Below are positions 18,331 through 27,578 of a stretch of 40,360 bases of DNA, piece by piece. Made by a program: the position numbers and the translations under genes. The notes under the pieces are model-generated. The model was given only the letters and a program-made list of their open reading frames with translations, had not been told where the DNA came from and did no database searches. Every line of letters starts with the position of its first letter. The stretch's first letter is position 1. Where the stretch lies: NCBI GenBank assembly GCA_028277905.1, contig JANQFI010000142.1, positions 1-40,360 of the forward strand. The letters are read 5' to 3'. The DNA is from Chromatiaceae bacterium. GTDB lineage: Bacteria; Pseudomonadota; Gammaproteobacteria; Chromatiales; Chromatiaceae.

Positions 18331-21000
18331 TTACTCTGCTCCGATCCGCGCCTCGGCGCGTGCGTCAAATAGGTCCCCTCCCGCCTCGGGCGGCTTGGCG
18401 CGCCCTGGCGTGACAGTCGGCTTTCCGCCGCCCCCCTGTTGCCCATCGCCGCGCATCCGCGCCGCGCTGGCCTGCACGCCCTGCAGCGACTGCGGCGACA
18501 GGGTCGGATCGGTGGGTACGCCCAACATGATGCCCAGCCGGATCCGCTCCTTGTACGGCGGGGGGCTGTGCACGCTGGACACCTGGTCCATGACCTCGGT
18601 CACGAGGTCCGCGTACACGGCCGGGTAGACCTCGCGCAGGACCTCGACATCCTCGGGCCTAAGCTCGCCCTCTGCGAACCGGCTCAGGGCGCTCGAAGGG
18701 TCCTGGACGGCCTCCACGTAGCGCAGGAACTGGCTGATCGTCGCCGGGTCCATGGCCGCGGGGCGGGTGTGGCCGAATACGTCCGTGATGGAGCCCTGGG
18801 GGCTGCGGTACTTGCTCGCCAGGAAGTCGGCGGCGCGCTGGGTCTGCGCTTCGTAGGCGTCTGCTACGTCGGGGCGCTCGTCTCGGATCTGCCCCAAGGC
18901 GTCGCGGCCACGGGAGCGACGAGAGCTGTTCGGGTTCTGCATCTCCAGGACGCGATCGCCGATCTTCTGGTAGCTCTCCACGTCCCGAGAACCGCTGCTC
19001 TTGACGCCCAGCAGGGTCACGGCCCGGCGAGCCGCGGGCCCCGCCTTCTTGCCGGCCTTCTTGGCCGCGGAGCCCAGCCGCTTGACGATCCCCGTGCTTG
19101 CGTCCTTGATGGCTGCAGCGCCGTCCATGGCCTGGGCTGCGGCCCCGTAGGCGGGTGAGTCGCTGCCGTCGAGCATCTTGAACAGCTTGGCCGCGGTCTG
19201 CCGGCCCTTCGCAATGGTCTCGCCCGCGATCGGGATGTTCTGCCAGACCTCCTGAGATGCCGTCCACTCGGCCGCGTTCAAGGTCGTCTGTCGGGCATCA
19301 TCGAGCGCAGTGAGCGCGCGCTTGGCCGCGCCCTCAATCTTGGCGACGTTCTGCAGCGTCGCCTCGTCGGCCCCGAACAGCCGCGCGGCCGTCTTCTGAT
19401 ACTCAACCTCGCGCGCCATCTTGAGTTGGTACAGCGCCTCGAGCTTCTCTTTTTCCGCGCGACCCAGGCCCTTGACGAGCGCCCCGATCTTCTCGGGGTC
19501 GGCCTCGCTCAGGTGCTTGGTGAGGTCGACATCGTCCTTGAGCCCGGTGAGGGTCCCAGAGCCCCGGCGCCCCGTGCCGAAGCGGCGCTCAAAGGCGCTG
19601 GAGACGTCAATCAGCTTGGCCCAGGGCTTGTTGAGTTCCGCCTGGAACCCGGCGATCCCCTGGCCCCAGGTGCCGGCGTCTTCCAGCTGGCCGCGCAGCC
19701 CTTCGCGCAACGCCTGCAGCTCAGTCATCGCGGCCTGAGAGCCGTTGGCCCCGCGGGTGGCAGCGACCTGGGCATCGCCCAGATCCTTCTTGAACCGGTC
19801 GAGCAAGTTGAACGCCTGCACCGCCTCTTCCGCGGTGTCGTCCGCCGTACCGGCAAGAGCCTCGTCCATGCGCGCCGCGAAACTCTCGGCCTTGCGCTCG
19901 AGCTGCTTGATCGCGGAACGGCCCCCAGACTCGAAATCATCCGCGCGCGCCCCCAGGGCCTGCACGGCCTCTTCAAGGTCTGCGGCCATCTTCATAGCCT
20001 TCTCACGCACGGCCACCTCGGGGCCGCCGCCCTCCTTGATGATCCGCCGCAACACGTCGGGCTTCTCCGAAACCGAGAACATGGCCCGGTTCGCGCTGGA
20101 TGCGACCGCGATGTCATCGCCGGCAGCCGTCATCTCGCGGATCGTGCTTTGACGCACGTCATTCAAGCGCTCGGCGGCGGACGCCTTCTGCGTGTACGTA
20201 GCCTGGCGCCGCTGAGTGAGGTTCGCCACGTTGAGCAGGTCGTCCTCAGTCGCCGTCGCGACCTGACCCACCGTCCCGAGCTCGTCCGCACCCGCGGCCG
20301 CCCGCGCAACGTCATCGCCGGCCCCGCGCCCCAGTACGCTCTTGACCTTTCCCGAGCCCGCCCTAAAACCCGAGCCTGCAAGGTCGGCCAGGGCGCCCCC
20401 CGCGCCTCCTAGACCAGCACCAAGCAGCCCACCCCACCCACCCGCTACGGCGACGCGTTGCGCGAGCCGCGGCAAATCTTCCAGCTCCCCATCCAAGGCC
20501 GCCTGCGACAGCTCGTGCCCGGCGCCGAATACCGCGCCCTCCACACTGCCGGTGATGGCGCCCGCGATGCCCTTCTCGAGCGCACCCCGGAGCGCTCCGG
20601 TCCCGAGAGTACGGGTGGCAGCGGCAGCCCCCCGGGTGGCGAGACCAGTGGCCCCCAGCCCGCCCGTGGCCAGTGTGGTGCCGATGACGCCCACACCTTC
20701 GCCCACGCCTCGAGCGATCGGGTTGTACTCCGCCCGGAGCTTGCTTTCCTCGGCGAACTCGTCCCCGAGCGCACCAGACTGGACGGCGGCGTCGTAGGCC
20801 CCGAACGTGGCCCCGCTGGCGACGCCCTCCGCGCCCGCCGCAATCGTAGAGCCGACGTCGCTCAGCTCGATGCGCTGCAGCTCGTCCGCCACCTCCTGCT
20901 GGGAGGCGGGGCGGTAGAGGCCGGACGCAACGAGCTCGGAGACGTCCTGATCGTCCGCCTCAACTACCCGCCCGGTCTCTAGGTCGACAAGCTCAGGCAA
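18331..21000 (-). CDS. Large internal virion / DNA ejection protein (889 aa)
   Basis: Third and largest of three consecutive internal-protein genes, in the place of T7 gp16. Residues 50-210 contain Gly/Ala-rich amphipathic segments (GVIGTTLATGGLGATGLATR, GWGGLLGAGLGGAGGALADL) that could insert in membranes. From about 240 to 620 the protein is long charged helices, then a basic Ala/Lys stretch (SAAKKAGKKAGPAARRAVTL). The C-terminal 150 residues contain FLRYVEAVQDPSSALSRFAE. I see no transglycosylase motif, unlike T7 gp16; the phage's only such enzyme is encoded elsewhere. Confidence 0.7.
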   Translation of the reverse strand: MPELVDLETGRVVEADDQDVSELVASGLYRPASQQEVADELQRIELSDVGSTIAAGAEGVASGATFGAYDAAVQSGALGDEFAEESKLRAEYNPIARGVGEGVGVIGTTLATGGLGATGLATRGAAAATRTLGTGALRGALEKGIAGAITGSVEGAVFGAGHELSQAALDGELEDLPRLAQRVAVAGGWGGLLGAGLGGAGGALADLAGSGFRAGSGKVKSVLGRGAGDDVARAAAGADELGTVGQVATATEDDLLNVANLTQRRQATYTQKASAAERLNDVRQSTIREMTAAGDDIAVASSANRAMFSVSEKPDVLRRIIKEGGGPEVAVREKAMKMAADLEEAVQALGARADDFESGGRSAIKQLERKAESFAARMDEALAGTADDTAEEAVQAFNLLDRFKKDLGDAQVAATRGANGSQAAMTELQALREGLRGQLEDAGTWGQGIAGFQAELNKPWAKLIDVSSAFERRFGTGRRGSGTLTGLKDDVDLTKHLSEADPEKIGALVKGLGRAEKEKLEALYQLKMAREVEYQKTAARLFGADEATLQNVAKIEGAAKRALTALDDARQTTLNAAEWTASQEVWQNIPIAGETIAKGRQTAAKLFKMLDGSDSPAYGAAAQAMDGAAAIKDASTGIVKRLGSAAKKAGKKAGPAARRAVTLLGVKSSGSRDVESYQKIGDRVLEMQNPNSSRRSRGRDALGQIRDERPDVADAYEAQTQRAADFLASKYRSPQGSITDVFGHTRPAAMDPATISQFLRYVEAVQDPSSALSRFAEGELRPEDVEVLREVYPAVYADLVTEVMDQVSSVHSPPPYKERIRLGIMLGVPTDPTLSPQSLQGVQASAARMRGDGQQGGGGKPTVTPGRAKPPEAGGDLFDARAEARIGAE

Positions 21001-21003
21001 TGG

Positions 21004-22755
21004 CTAGCCTCCCGCCAAGGGTCGGGTGCGAGAACTCATGGCCGCCCGGTGGGCGTCACGATGGGGGGTGCGGCGAGTGAACGCGAGGCCGCGAGACTTC
21101 AGCCAGCGCCCTGTGTCGGTCGACACGCGTGACTGGATGGCCTCGAGCTTTCCGCCCTCCTTGCCAAACAGGTCCAGCGCAGTGGTCTGGTCGCCGACGA
21201 CGTTGCCGAGGATCTCGATGGTGCCGTGATCCATCGCGCCAAGCTTTTCCTTTTTGGAGTAGATGGACGCAATCTGGGACTGCAACGACGTCATCCGACC
21301 CTGCGCTGCGGTGCCGGGCACACCCTCGCCGACATCTTCGCGCAGGGCCTGCATCTCGTTCAGGATCCCGGTCAGCCGGTCATTGACCTCCACGTACTCT
21401 GCGGCGGCCTGGACCTGCTTGGCCTCTTCAGGAGCGCTGCCACCGTGCAGGGACTCCCACCGAGACGAGTCGGTCACCCGCAGCCCGCCGGCCATGTTCT
21501 GGCGCATGGCGTCCCGCCGCAGCATGGCCTGCTGCTTGAGCGCAGCGTCGTGCTGGGCCTTGGCCCGGGCCGTGGCGGCCCGCTGCGCGGCCACCAGCTT
21601 CTGCTGGGCAGTCAGCTTGTGCTCCTGCGCGGTCTGCTCGCGCATCCCGAAGATCATGTTGTCGATCTCTGCGATCTGCTGGGCGTCCTGCAGGGTGCCC
21701 TTGATCTCCTCGGCCGTGGCCGCGTACTTGTCCCGCAGGGCAGCGCGGGCGACGGCCTCGGCCTCCTGGATGCTCCCCAGCTGCTTGTAGGCGGCGCTGA
21801 GCTCGGTCTGTTCCGCCCGGGCCGTGTCGCGGACGTTCGCCAACTTGAGCCGCTGCTCCTGCAGATCGCGCTCAATGGCGCGCTCGACCATCTTGGCGCC
21901 CAGGTTCTCTTGCTTCACCCCCGCCCCGTAGGCGGCCAGGGTCTGCGCGTGAGCTCCGAAGGCGACTGCCAGCGCACCCAGGATCTTCTGGCCCGTGGTG
22001 CGACTGTCCTTGATCTCGATGTCGGCGGCGGCCTTGTTGGCGGCCTGCAGCTCGCGCAGCTGCTGATCCACGAAGTCCTGCGCCTCGTTGACCTTCGGCC
22101 TGAACTCGTCGTCAATGTCGAGGCTCTCCAGCTCCTGATCGACTCCGAGGCCGGTCAGCTGGTCGCGGGTGTCCGTGATGGCGTCCTGGACGCCCCGAGC
22201 GGTGGCCTCCTTGCCAGCCCGGGCCGCGTCGATGTCGCTTTGGGCCGCCGCAATCTCCCCGTGAAGGCCCCCGTAGCCACCGCCACGCCGCGGTGACTGG
22301 CCCAAGGGCGTGACCTTGGCGGACATGGCCTCGCGGGTGGCCGCGATGTCGGCCTGCTCCTCGGGCGTGAGCGGGGCGGCGTCGGGGTGGGACATGGGCG
22401 CGTCCCCCGGCATCGACATCAGGGCCGCCTCGGGCCCCTGCTCGGGGTTGAGCAGGTCCGCGTCGGACACCGGGGCGCCGCCGTACATCGCCTGAGCGGC
22501 TCCCGCCGAGGCCGTGCCCCCAGAGCCGTACATGGCCGCCGCCTGGGCCGCTCCTGCGTCTCCAGCCGCGGGGGCGCCGCCGTACATGGCTGCAGCCTGA
22601 GAGGCCCCCGCGTCCCCCGCAGCCGGCACCTGGTCCAGGACGACAGACCGGGCCGGGATCCCCATCTCCACCGCCACCTGAGCACGCTCGGTCGGGCTGA
22701 GGGAGCGCCCCAGCTCGGACTCGATGACCGCAATCTGTTCGTCAGGTGTCGCCAT
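21004..22755 (-). CDS. Internal virion / ejection protein with AMYGGAP repeats (583 aa)
   Basis: ATG 22755, two bases after the upstream stop. Residues 40-95 hold three imperfect repeats of a GDAGAAQAAAMYGGAPA type. From about 165 to 420 there is a long helical region with high Gln/Ala/Glu content (AAAQSDIDAARAGKEATARG, EHKLTAQQKLVAAQRAATAR). The order small, medium, large of the three genes 22758, 21004 and 18331 mirrors T7 gp14-gp15-gp16, so it is assigned to the ejectosome by position and composition. Confidence 0.68.
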   Translation of the reverse strand: MATPDEQIAVIESELGRSLSPTERAQVAVEMGIPARSVVLDQVPAAGDAGASQAAAMYGGAPAAGDAGAAQAAAMYGSGGTASAGAAQAMYGGAPVSDADLLNPEQGPEAALMSMPGDAPMSHPDAAPLTPEEQADIAATREAMSAKVTPLGQSPRRGGGYGGLHGEIAAAQSDIDAARAGKEATARGVQDAITDTRDQLTGLGVDQELESLDIDDEFRPKVNEAQDFVDQQLRELQAANKAAADIEIKDSRTTGQKILGALAVAFGAHAQTLAAYGAGVKQENLGAKMVERAIERDLQEQRLKLANVRDTARAEQTELSAAYKQLGSIQEAEAVARAALRDKYAATAEEIKGTLQDAQQIAEIDNMIFGMREQTAQEHKLTAQQKLVAAQRAATARAKAQHDAALKQQAMLRRDAMRQNMAGGLRVTDSSRWESLHGGSAPEEAKQVQAAAEYVEVNDRLTGILNEMQALREDVGEGVPGTAAQGRMTSLQSQIASIYSKKEKLGAMDHGTIEILGNVVGDQTTALDLFGKEGGKLEAIQSRVSTDTGRWLKSRGLAFTRRTPHRDAHRAAMSSRTRPLAGG

Positions 22756-22757
22756 GG

Positions 22758-23942
22758 CTACCCCGCAAGCGCGCCGATGCCGCCCGCCAGGATGTTGGCG
22801 CGGTTCGCTGCATCGAACGTATCTTCCTTGAACTGCTGCTCCTCGCCGCCCGTATCAGCCGCGATTTGCTGGCCCGAGAGCGTTGTGAACATGTCGCCCT
22901 GTTGATTCGCGACCCCGAGACCGAGGTTGCCGGACAGCTGCGTGCCCTGCAGCGAGTTGTCCGCGCCAGCCAGGGCTGCCTGGTTGGCGATGCCCGTCTG
23001 TCCGAGCGCCAGGTTGCCCTGGGCCCCGTACAGCTGCCCCGAGCCCTGCAGGGCCCCTTGACCGATCTGAGCACCTCCAGACAGGCCGGTCATGCGCGCC
23101 GCGTTGGCGGCCTGGGCCGAGCCCATCAGCGCCTGCCCTGCGCCCTGGACGCCCGCCAGGTTGAGCTGTCCCGCGGCCTGCGCAGCCCCCATCTGCCCCT
23201 GTCGGATGGCGGCCTCTTCCTGAGCTCGCAGGATGGCCATGTCGGCGGCCTGCTGACTGCCCACGTTCGCCGCCTGATTCATGGCCATGCGTGAGGCCAG
23301 GGCCTGGTTGCCGCCCCGTCCCATGGTGGCTGCCACGCTCTGGGCCTGCCGCTCCGCGTCCATCTGTCCACGGATGAGCTGGGCCTCGGCCAGGGACGTC
23401 TCGGGGCGCACTGCGGCGCTCATGATGGCCCCGGCGCCTTGCCGGCCGGCTTGGGCAATGGCGCCCGCCGTGCCCTGCCCGGCGCCGGTGATGTCCCCGT
23501 AGGCCTGCTGTCCACTGTGCTGCAGCTGAGCCCGGTCGAGCATGCCGACGTTGGTCATCATCTGAGCCTGGCCGCCCATGGCCTCGCGGGACATGTTGGT
23601 CTGGCCCTGCAGCTGGTTGCGGGCGTTCGCCATACGCTGGGCCTCGATGCCCTGCTGCTGGGCGATGCGTCCCGCCTCCGCACTCGAGCCCAGGGCGGCG
23701 TCCACGCCCGCATTGACGTCCGCGATGCGGTTGCCCTGCGACTGGTAGAAGACGTCGCGGGCCTCCTCCCCGAAACCGCCGTAGCCCGCCACTGCCCCGA
23801 ACTGCTGGATCGCCTCCATCTGCTCTCGATCGGACGGCACCGCCGAGTGGATCAGGTTGAGCGGATCAACGATGTCCAGCGGGTCACCGATGCCCAGCTT
23901 GTCGGCGGCCTTGCCTATGAACTTTCCTGGCTTCCATCCCAT
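22758..23942 (-). CDS. Gln/Ala/Gly-rich internal virion protein (394 aa)
   Basis: Start ATG 23942 immediately follows the nozzle stop. The protein begins MGWKPGKFIGKAADKLG and becomes a long low-complexity region rich in Gln, Ala, Gly and Met (GQTNMSREAMGGQAQMMTNV and repeats such as LQGSGQLYGAQGNLALGQTG). This is the composition of podovirus internal core proteins that exit through the tail before DNA. The end (LAGGIGALAG) is hydrophobic. Assignment rests on composition and position. Confidence 0.68.
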   Translation of the reverse strand: MGWKPGKFIGKAADKLGIGDPLDIVDPLNLIHSAVPSDREQMEAIQQFGAVAGYGGFGEEARDVFYQSQGNRIADVNAGVDAALGSSAEAGRIAQQQGIEAQRMANARNQLQGQTNMSREAMGGQAQMMTNVGMLDRAQLQHSGQQAYGDITGAGQGTAGAIAQAGRQGAGAIMSAAVRPETSLAEAQLIRGQMDAERQAQSVAATMGRGGNQALASRMAMNQAANVGSQQAADMAILRAQEEAAIRQGQMGAAQAAGQLNLAGVQGAGQALMGSAQAANAARMTGLSGGAQIGQGALQGSGQLYGAQGNLALGQTGIANQAALAGADNSLQGTQLSGNLGLGVANQQGDMFTTLSGQQIAADTGGEEQQFKEDTFDAANRANILAGGIGALAG

Positions 23943-23943
23943 G

Positions 23944-26900
23944 TCACGCGCTCCTGTTCTCGCCGTCGACGAAGTCGCGCCGGGTGCGCCCGCCGTCCGT
24001 GGCGTAGTCCACCCGCAGCGACAGCAGGCGGTTGATGTCCTGGCCCTCGCCGTCCTCGATCTTGACCTTGAGACTGCGCGCCCTTGTGGTGCCCGAGTGC
24101 GCTGCGCTCTTGAACGGGGCCGAGAACGAGAACACCCCGACCCCACCACTGGCCGTGCGCGTATGGCCCCGGGCGTTGGTCGCACTGATCGTGAACGTCT
24201 CGGGCGACCCCTCCGCGTCGTCGTCGAAATAGACGCTGACAGTCAGCGCGGTCCCGGTCAGCGCGCTGATCGTCCGCTCGCACGTGACGGTGAACGACCG
24301 CCACTGGATCCGGCCCTCAAAGCCCGCGGGGCGCAGCCAGGGCGTCTCGACCGTCCAGGTCCCATTCGCATCGCGGCCATTGGTGTAGCCAGTGCCCGAC
24401 CCCGTCTCGTCGTAGCGCGTGGTGTACCACTCGCTTTGCTTGTGGGCGGTGTACACAGCGCCGTCCGACAGCTGGACGACCGTCTCGGCGTCGTGCTCCC
24501 AGGTCGACCAGACGTTGTCTCGGACGCTCCAGCACAGTGAGTCGTCCGTGGCGCTGGCGCGGTCACGCCACCACACGACTCGCCCGTTGTCCTCGTCGTA
24601 GGTCGCGCCCACAAAGTCCGTGCCCACGAGCGCCTCGACGCTGGCCCCGATCTGCTCGTGCGTCAGGTCGGGCTTGAGCAGGTACAGCGCCCGATCGCTT
24701 TGGTAGACCACCCCGAACGGCGTTCGCACCACGGTGTGGCCCACGGTGCACCCCGGCACCCCATCCAACTTGCGCGGCACCGAGAAAGTCCCGTTGGCCC
24801 CCGTGGCGTCCGGGCCGTCACCGTAGACGACCAGCAGCCCGTCACGGCGCAGGATGAGCGGCAGGCCGTTGATCTGGCTCAGAGCCACGCCCTTGCCGCC
24901 CGGGGCTCGCACCTTCTGCGCGGCGCTGAACTCCCAGGCTCTCCCCTCAGCCCTTGGCTTGCTGTACCAGTAGGACTCGGGGTCCTCTGCGTCGAGCAGC
25001 CACAGCCGGTCAGAAACGATCTCGAGATCGATGCACGGCGGGCTCGGATCGTTGGGCAGCTCGTTGCCGAACTCCGTGTACAGCACCGCGCTGGTCCCCG
25101 CGCTCTCCCCGACCTCGTCGTACCCAAGGATCGCGTAGGCGCCCGTGCCACCATTCGTGAGGGCCTCAGAGGGCTCCAACTCGAGCCGCCAGTCGGGCTC
25201 GCTCAGCGTGTCGTTGTTGGTGTTGCCCACCTGGTAGTGCTGCGAGTCGGACGGCCCCTGGGAGTAGCACTCCAGGAAGTAGTGGGAGTCCCGCGTCAGC
25301 GTGCCGATCAGGTAGGGGATGTGGTTGTTGTGCTCGCCGCTAACGTCGCTCACGCGCACCCGCAGCAACGCCTGGTCGTTCAAGCTGTACGTGTGGTCTT
25401 CAGCGCTCGAGGGCTGGGAGCGATGGATCCGCCCGTCGGCGTCGTACCAGGCCGCGCACCATCGAAACGAGTAGGTTCCCGCCGGCAGCTGCGGCCCATC
25501 CCCGCCCGTGGTCGTCTGGTAGGTATCCGGGATCCAGGAGAAGTCATAGCTGTTGTGTTGGTGCCCGTCGTAGCAGGTGAGCAGAGCGCCGCTCATGATC
25601 GTGCACTGGCCATCCTCGACGAAGCGCATCTTGTGCGGCTTGTCGCAGTCGAGGGTCACCCCGCGGACCTTGGCTTGGATACCGCCCGAAAAGTCCGCGT
25701 CGTAAGCGAAGCACCAGCGCTCCTCCCCGCTCACCTTGCGGGGCTTCTGCGGGAAGGGGTTCTCGGAGTTGTAGTCGTTGCCGTAGCGGGCCCTGGGCAC
25801 GAGTCGGAAGTTGTAGATCGAGTCCGAAGCGCCCTCGCGCCACAGGCTGCTTTCGTTGGTCCCGTTGTATCGCCAGGTGAGGCCGAAGATCTCGTTGCAC
25901 AAAGGCGCCGTGTCGTCGCCGACGGCGTCCGTGTTGTAGGCCTGGTTCATGGCGATCGACGGGATGCCGTCCATCTCGAACAACCGGCTAACGACCGTGG
26001 GCCCGTGCACCTCGTACGTGTCCCCGCGCTTGGTGTCGCTGCTGTTGTAGGCTGAGACCCTCAGCCCCCGGGCAGAGGCGGTGATCCGGCTGGTGCGTAG
26101 GGCGCCCAGGATGATGAACCCGTTGCCGTCACCGCACACGCTGGCGGCGTCCCAGTTCCCAGAGACGGTGCGGGCTGCAATCGCGCTCGTCTTCACCGTC
26201 GCGGTGGTCAGGTCGCGGGGCATGCGCACGTAGTCCACCGTGCCGCTGGTCGTCATGTAGGCGGCAACCACCAGGTCCGTGGAACCGCCGTCCACGATGT
26301 CGATGTCCTTGGGCTTGGTGGCCTCGGCGTTGGTCACGCTGGCGCTACGCGTGACGTCCAAAACGTCGTCATCACCGTACTTGTTGATGTGGATGTCGCC
26401 GACCGTGTCCTGGTAGACCATGAACCAAGACCCGTCCGCAGCTACGCGGTCCTCCACCGCCGCACCCCACGTGGCGGCCGTGTCAGGCGACGTCGGGGAG
26501 ATGGTGGTGGTAGAGGCCACCACGCAGCTCGTGCTCGAGATGGTGAACTTGACCGACTCCAAGGACGTGTTGCTCTCCCGGTAGACGGCGCGGCAGGTGT
26601 TCGAGCTGCCGGCGATCAGCGCCAGGTCATCCCACGAGTTGGTGGCGTACGGCTCCTTTCCGTTCTCCACCATGCCCTGGCCGATGACCTGGCCGGTCTC
26701 TGCGTTGCGCGCGTGCCAGCGCATGATCTGGGCACTGTTCTCGCGGAAGTAGACCCACAGGTGCGCCCCGTTGTGCTCGAGGAACGCACAGCTGTAGATG
26801 CCGTAGGCGTTGGGGTCGCAGAACTGCTCCGCGGTCAGGTACGGCACGGGCTTGGCCGCCGGCATGTACTCCCGCGGCGTGGTGATAGGCGCCGAGGACA

Positions 26901-27231
26901 TCCCGCAGGGGTAAAACTGGGTGTCCTCGTCCACGATCACAGCGATGCCGTTGCGGGTCACCATGAACGCTTCTTGGCCTTGATTGCGAGTGGCCATGCC
27001 GTACACGGTCTGGCCACCGAAGCTGTGCTTGTCCGCGTTGCCTCCTGAGCCGAACTCGGCCAGGGCGGTGCTACCCGCCTGCGCGCTGGGAGCCTGCCGC
27101 AGGGTGCCTGCGATGTCCGCCACTGTGTTCTCGCTGATCAGCAGCTGCGGAGGTGCAACCTTGAACTCCTGCGCGGTCTTGTTGACCGAGCCGACCAGCG
27201 GAACCTCGAAGTGTCGCTCCTCCCACGCCAT
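23944..27231 (-). CDS. Tail nozzle / tubular protein B-like (1095 aa)
   Basis: The longest gene in the window, placed after the adaptor as T7 gp12 follows gp11. It is beta-rich throughout, with recurring strand-turn units and many Trp, consistent with a beta-propeller nozzle. It starts with VPLVGSVNKTAQEFKVAP. C-terminal features typical of podovirus nozzles include TYDEDNGRVVWWRD, SVRDNVWSTWEHDAETV and a GFEGRIQWRSFTVT strand. It is about 300 residues longer than T7 gp12, so there may be inserted domains. It is required for the channel through which DNA leaves. Confidence 0.78.
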   Translation of the reverse strand: MAWEERHFEVPLVGSVNKTAQEFKVAPPQLLISENTVADIAGTLRQAPSAQAGSTALAEFGSGGNADKHSFGGQTVYGMATRNQGQEAFMVTRNGIAVIVDEDTQFYPCGMSSAPITTPREYMPAAKPVPYLTAEQFCDPNAYGIYSCAFLEHNGAHLWVYFRENSAQIMRWHARNAETGQVIGQGMVENGKEPYATNSWDDLALIAGSSNTCRAVYRESNTSLESVKFTISSTSCVVASTTTISPTSPDTAATWGAAVEDRVAADGSWFMVYQDTVGDIHINKYGDDDVLDVTRSASVTNAEATKPKDIDIVDGGSTDLVVAAYMTTSGTVDYVRMPRDLTTATVKTSAIAARTVSGNWDAASVCGDGNGFIILGALRTSRITASARGLRVSAYNSSDTKRGDTYEVHGPTVVSRLFEMDGIPSIAMNQAYNTDAVGDDTAPLCNEIFGLTWRYNGTNESSLWREGASDSIYNFRLVPRARYGNDYNSENPFPQKPRKVSGEERWCFAYDADFSGGIQAKVRGVTLDCDKPHKMRFVEDGQCTIMSGALLTCYDGHQHNSYDFSWIPDTYQTTTGGDGPQLPAGTYSFRWCAAWYDADGRIHRSQPSSAEDHTYSLNDQALLRVRVSDVSGEHNNHIPYLIGTLTRDSHYFLECYSQGPSDSQHYQVGNTNNDTLSEPDWRLELEPSEALTNGGTGAYAILGYDEVGESAGTSAVLYTEFGNELPNDPSPPCIDLEIVSDRLWLLDAEDPESYWYSKPRAEGRAWEFSAAQKVRAPGGKGVALSQINGLPLILRRDGLLVVYGDGPDATGANGTFSVPRKLDGVPGCTVGHTVVRTPFGVVYQSDRALYLLKPDLTHEQIGASVEALVGTDFVGATYDEDNGRVVWWRDRASATDDSLCWSVRDNVWSTWEHDAETVVQLSDGAVYTAHKQSEWYTTRYDETGSGTGYTNGRDANGTWTVETPWLRPAGFEGRIQWRSFTVTCERTISALTGTALTVSVYFDDDAEGSPETFTISATNARGHTRTASGGVGVFSFSAPFKSAAHSGTTRARSLKVKIEDGEGQDINRLLSLRVDYATDGGRTRRDFVDGENRSA

Positions 27232-27578
27232 CAGAACACCCAGAAGTAGGCTGTGCCCGTGGTGGCAGCACTGCCGTACGCAGAGAACACCGAGTCCGGG
27301 TCTTCACCCAACGTGACCGTGGCGGGCGGGCTGCCTACGGTGATGACGGCCGCAGCGGGCGCCGACCAGCCGATCAGGATGGCGCCCGCGTAGCGACGGC
27401 CCAAGAAGTGCTCGGGGTGCTCCCAGCCGGCCGACCCGAGCGCGAACGTGTGCTCGACCACCCGCCCGTGAATGATGGAGGCGCTCTCATCGAGCTCACG
27501 CAACGCCTTGTAGACCGGGTCCAGGGCGTCCCCTGGCCGGCGCTGCTCGAGCGGATGGAATGCGCGGACCTCAGTCAC
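27231..27578 (-). CDS. Small beta-sandwich virion protein (115 aa)
   Basis: ATG 27578 overlaps the adaptor stop, and its own stop shares a base with the nozzle start. Residues 45-115 have a pattern frequent in phage structural proteins: VEHTFALGSAGWEHPEHFLG, then GAILIGWSAPAAAVITVG and a closing aromatic TAYFWVF. It probably forms a trimeric or ring-like accessory element near the portal-tail joint. The specific role is unknown. Confidence 0.66.
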   Translation of the reverse strand: MTEVRAFHPLEQRRPGDALDPVYKALRELDESASIIHGRVVEHTFALGSAGWEHPEHFLGRRYAGAILIGWSAPAAAVITVGSPPATVTLGEDPDSVFSAYGSAATTGTAYFWVF

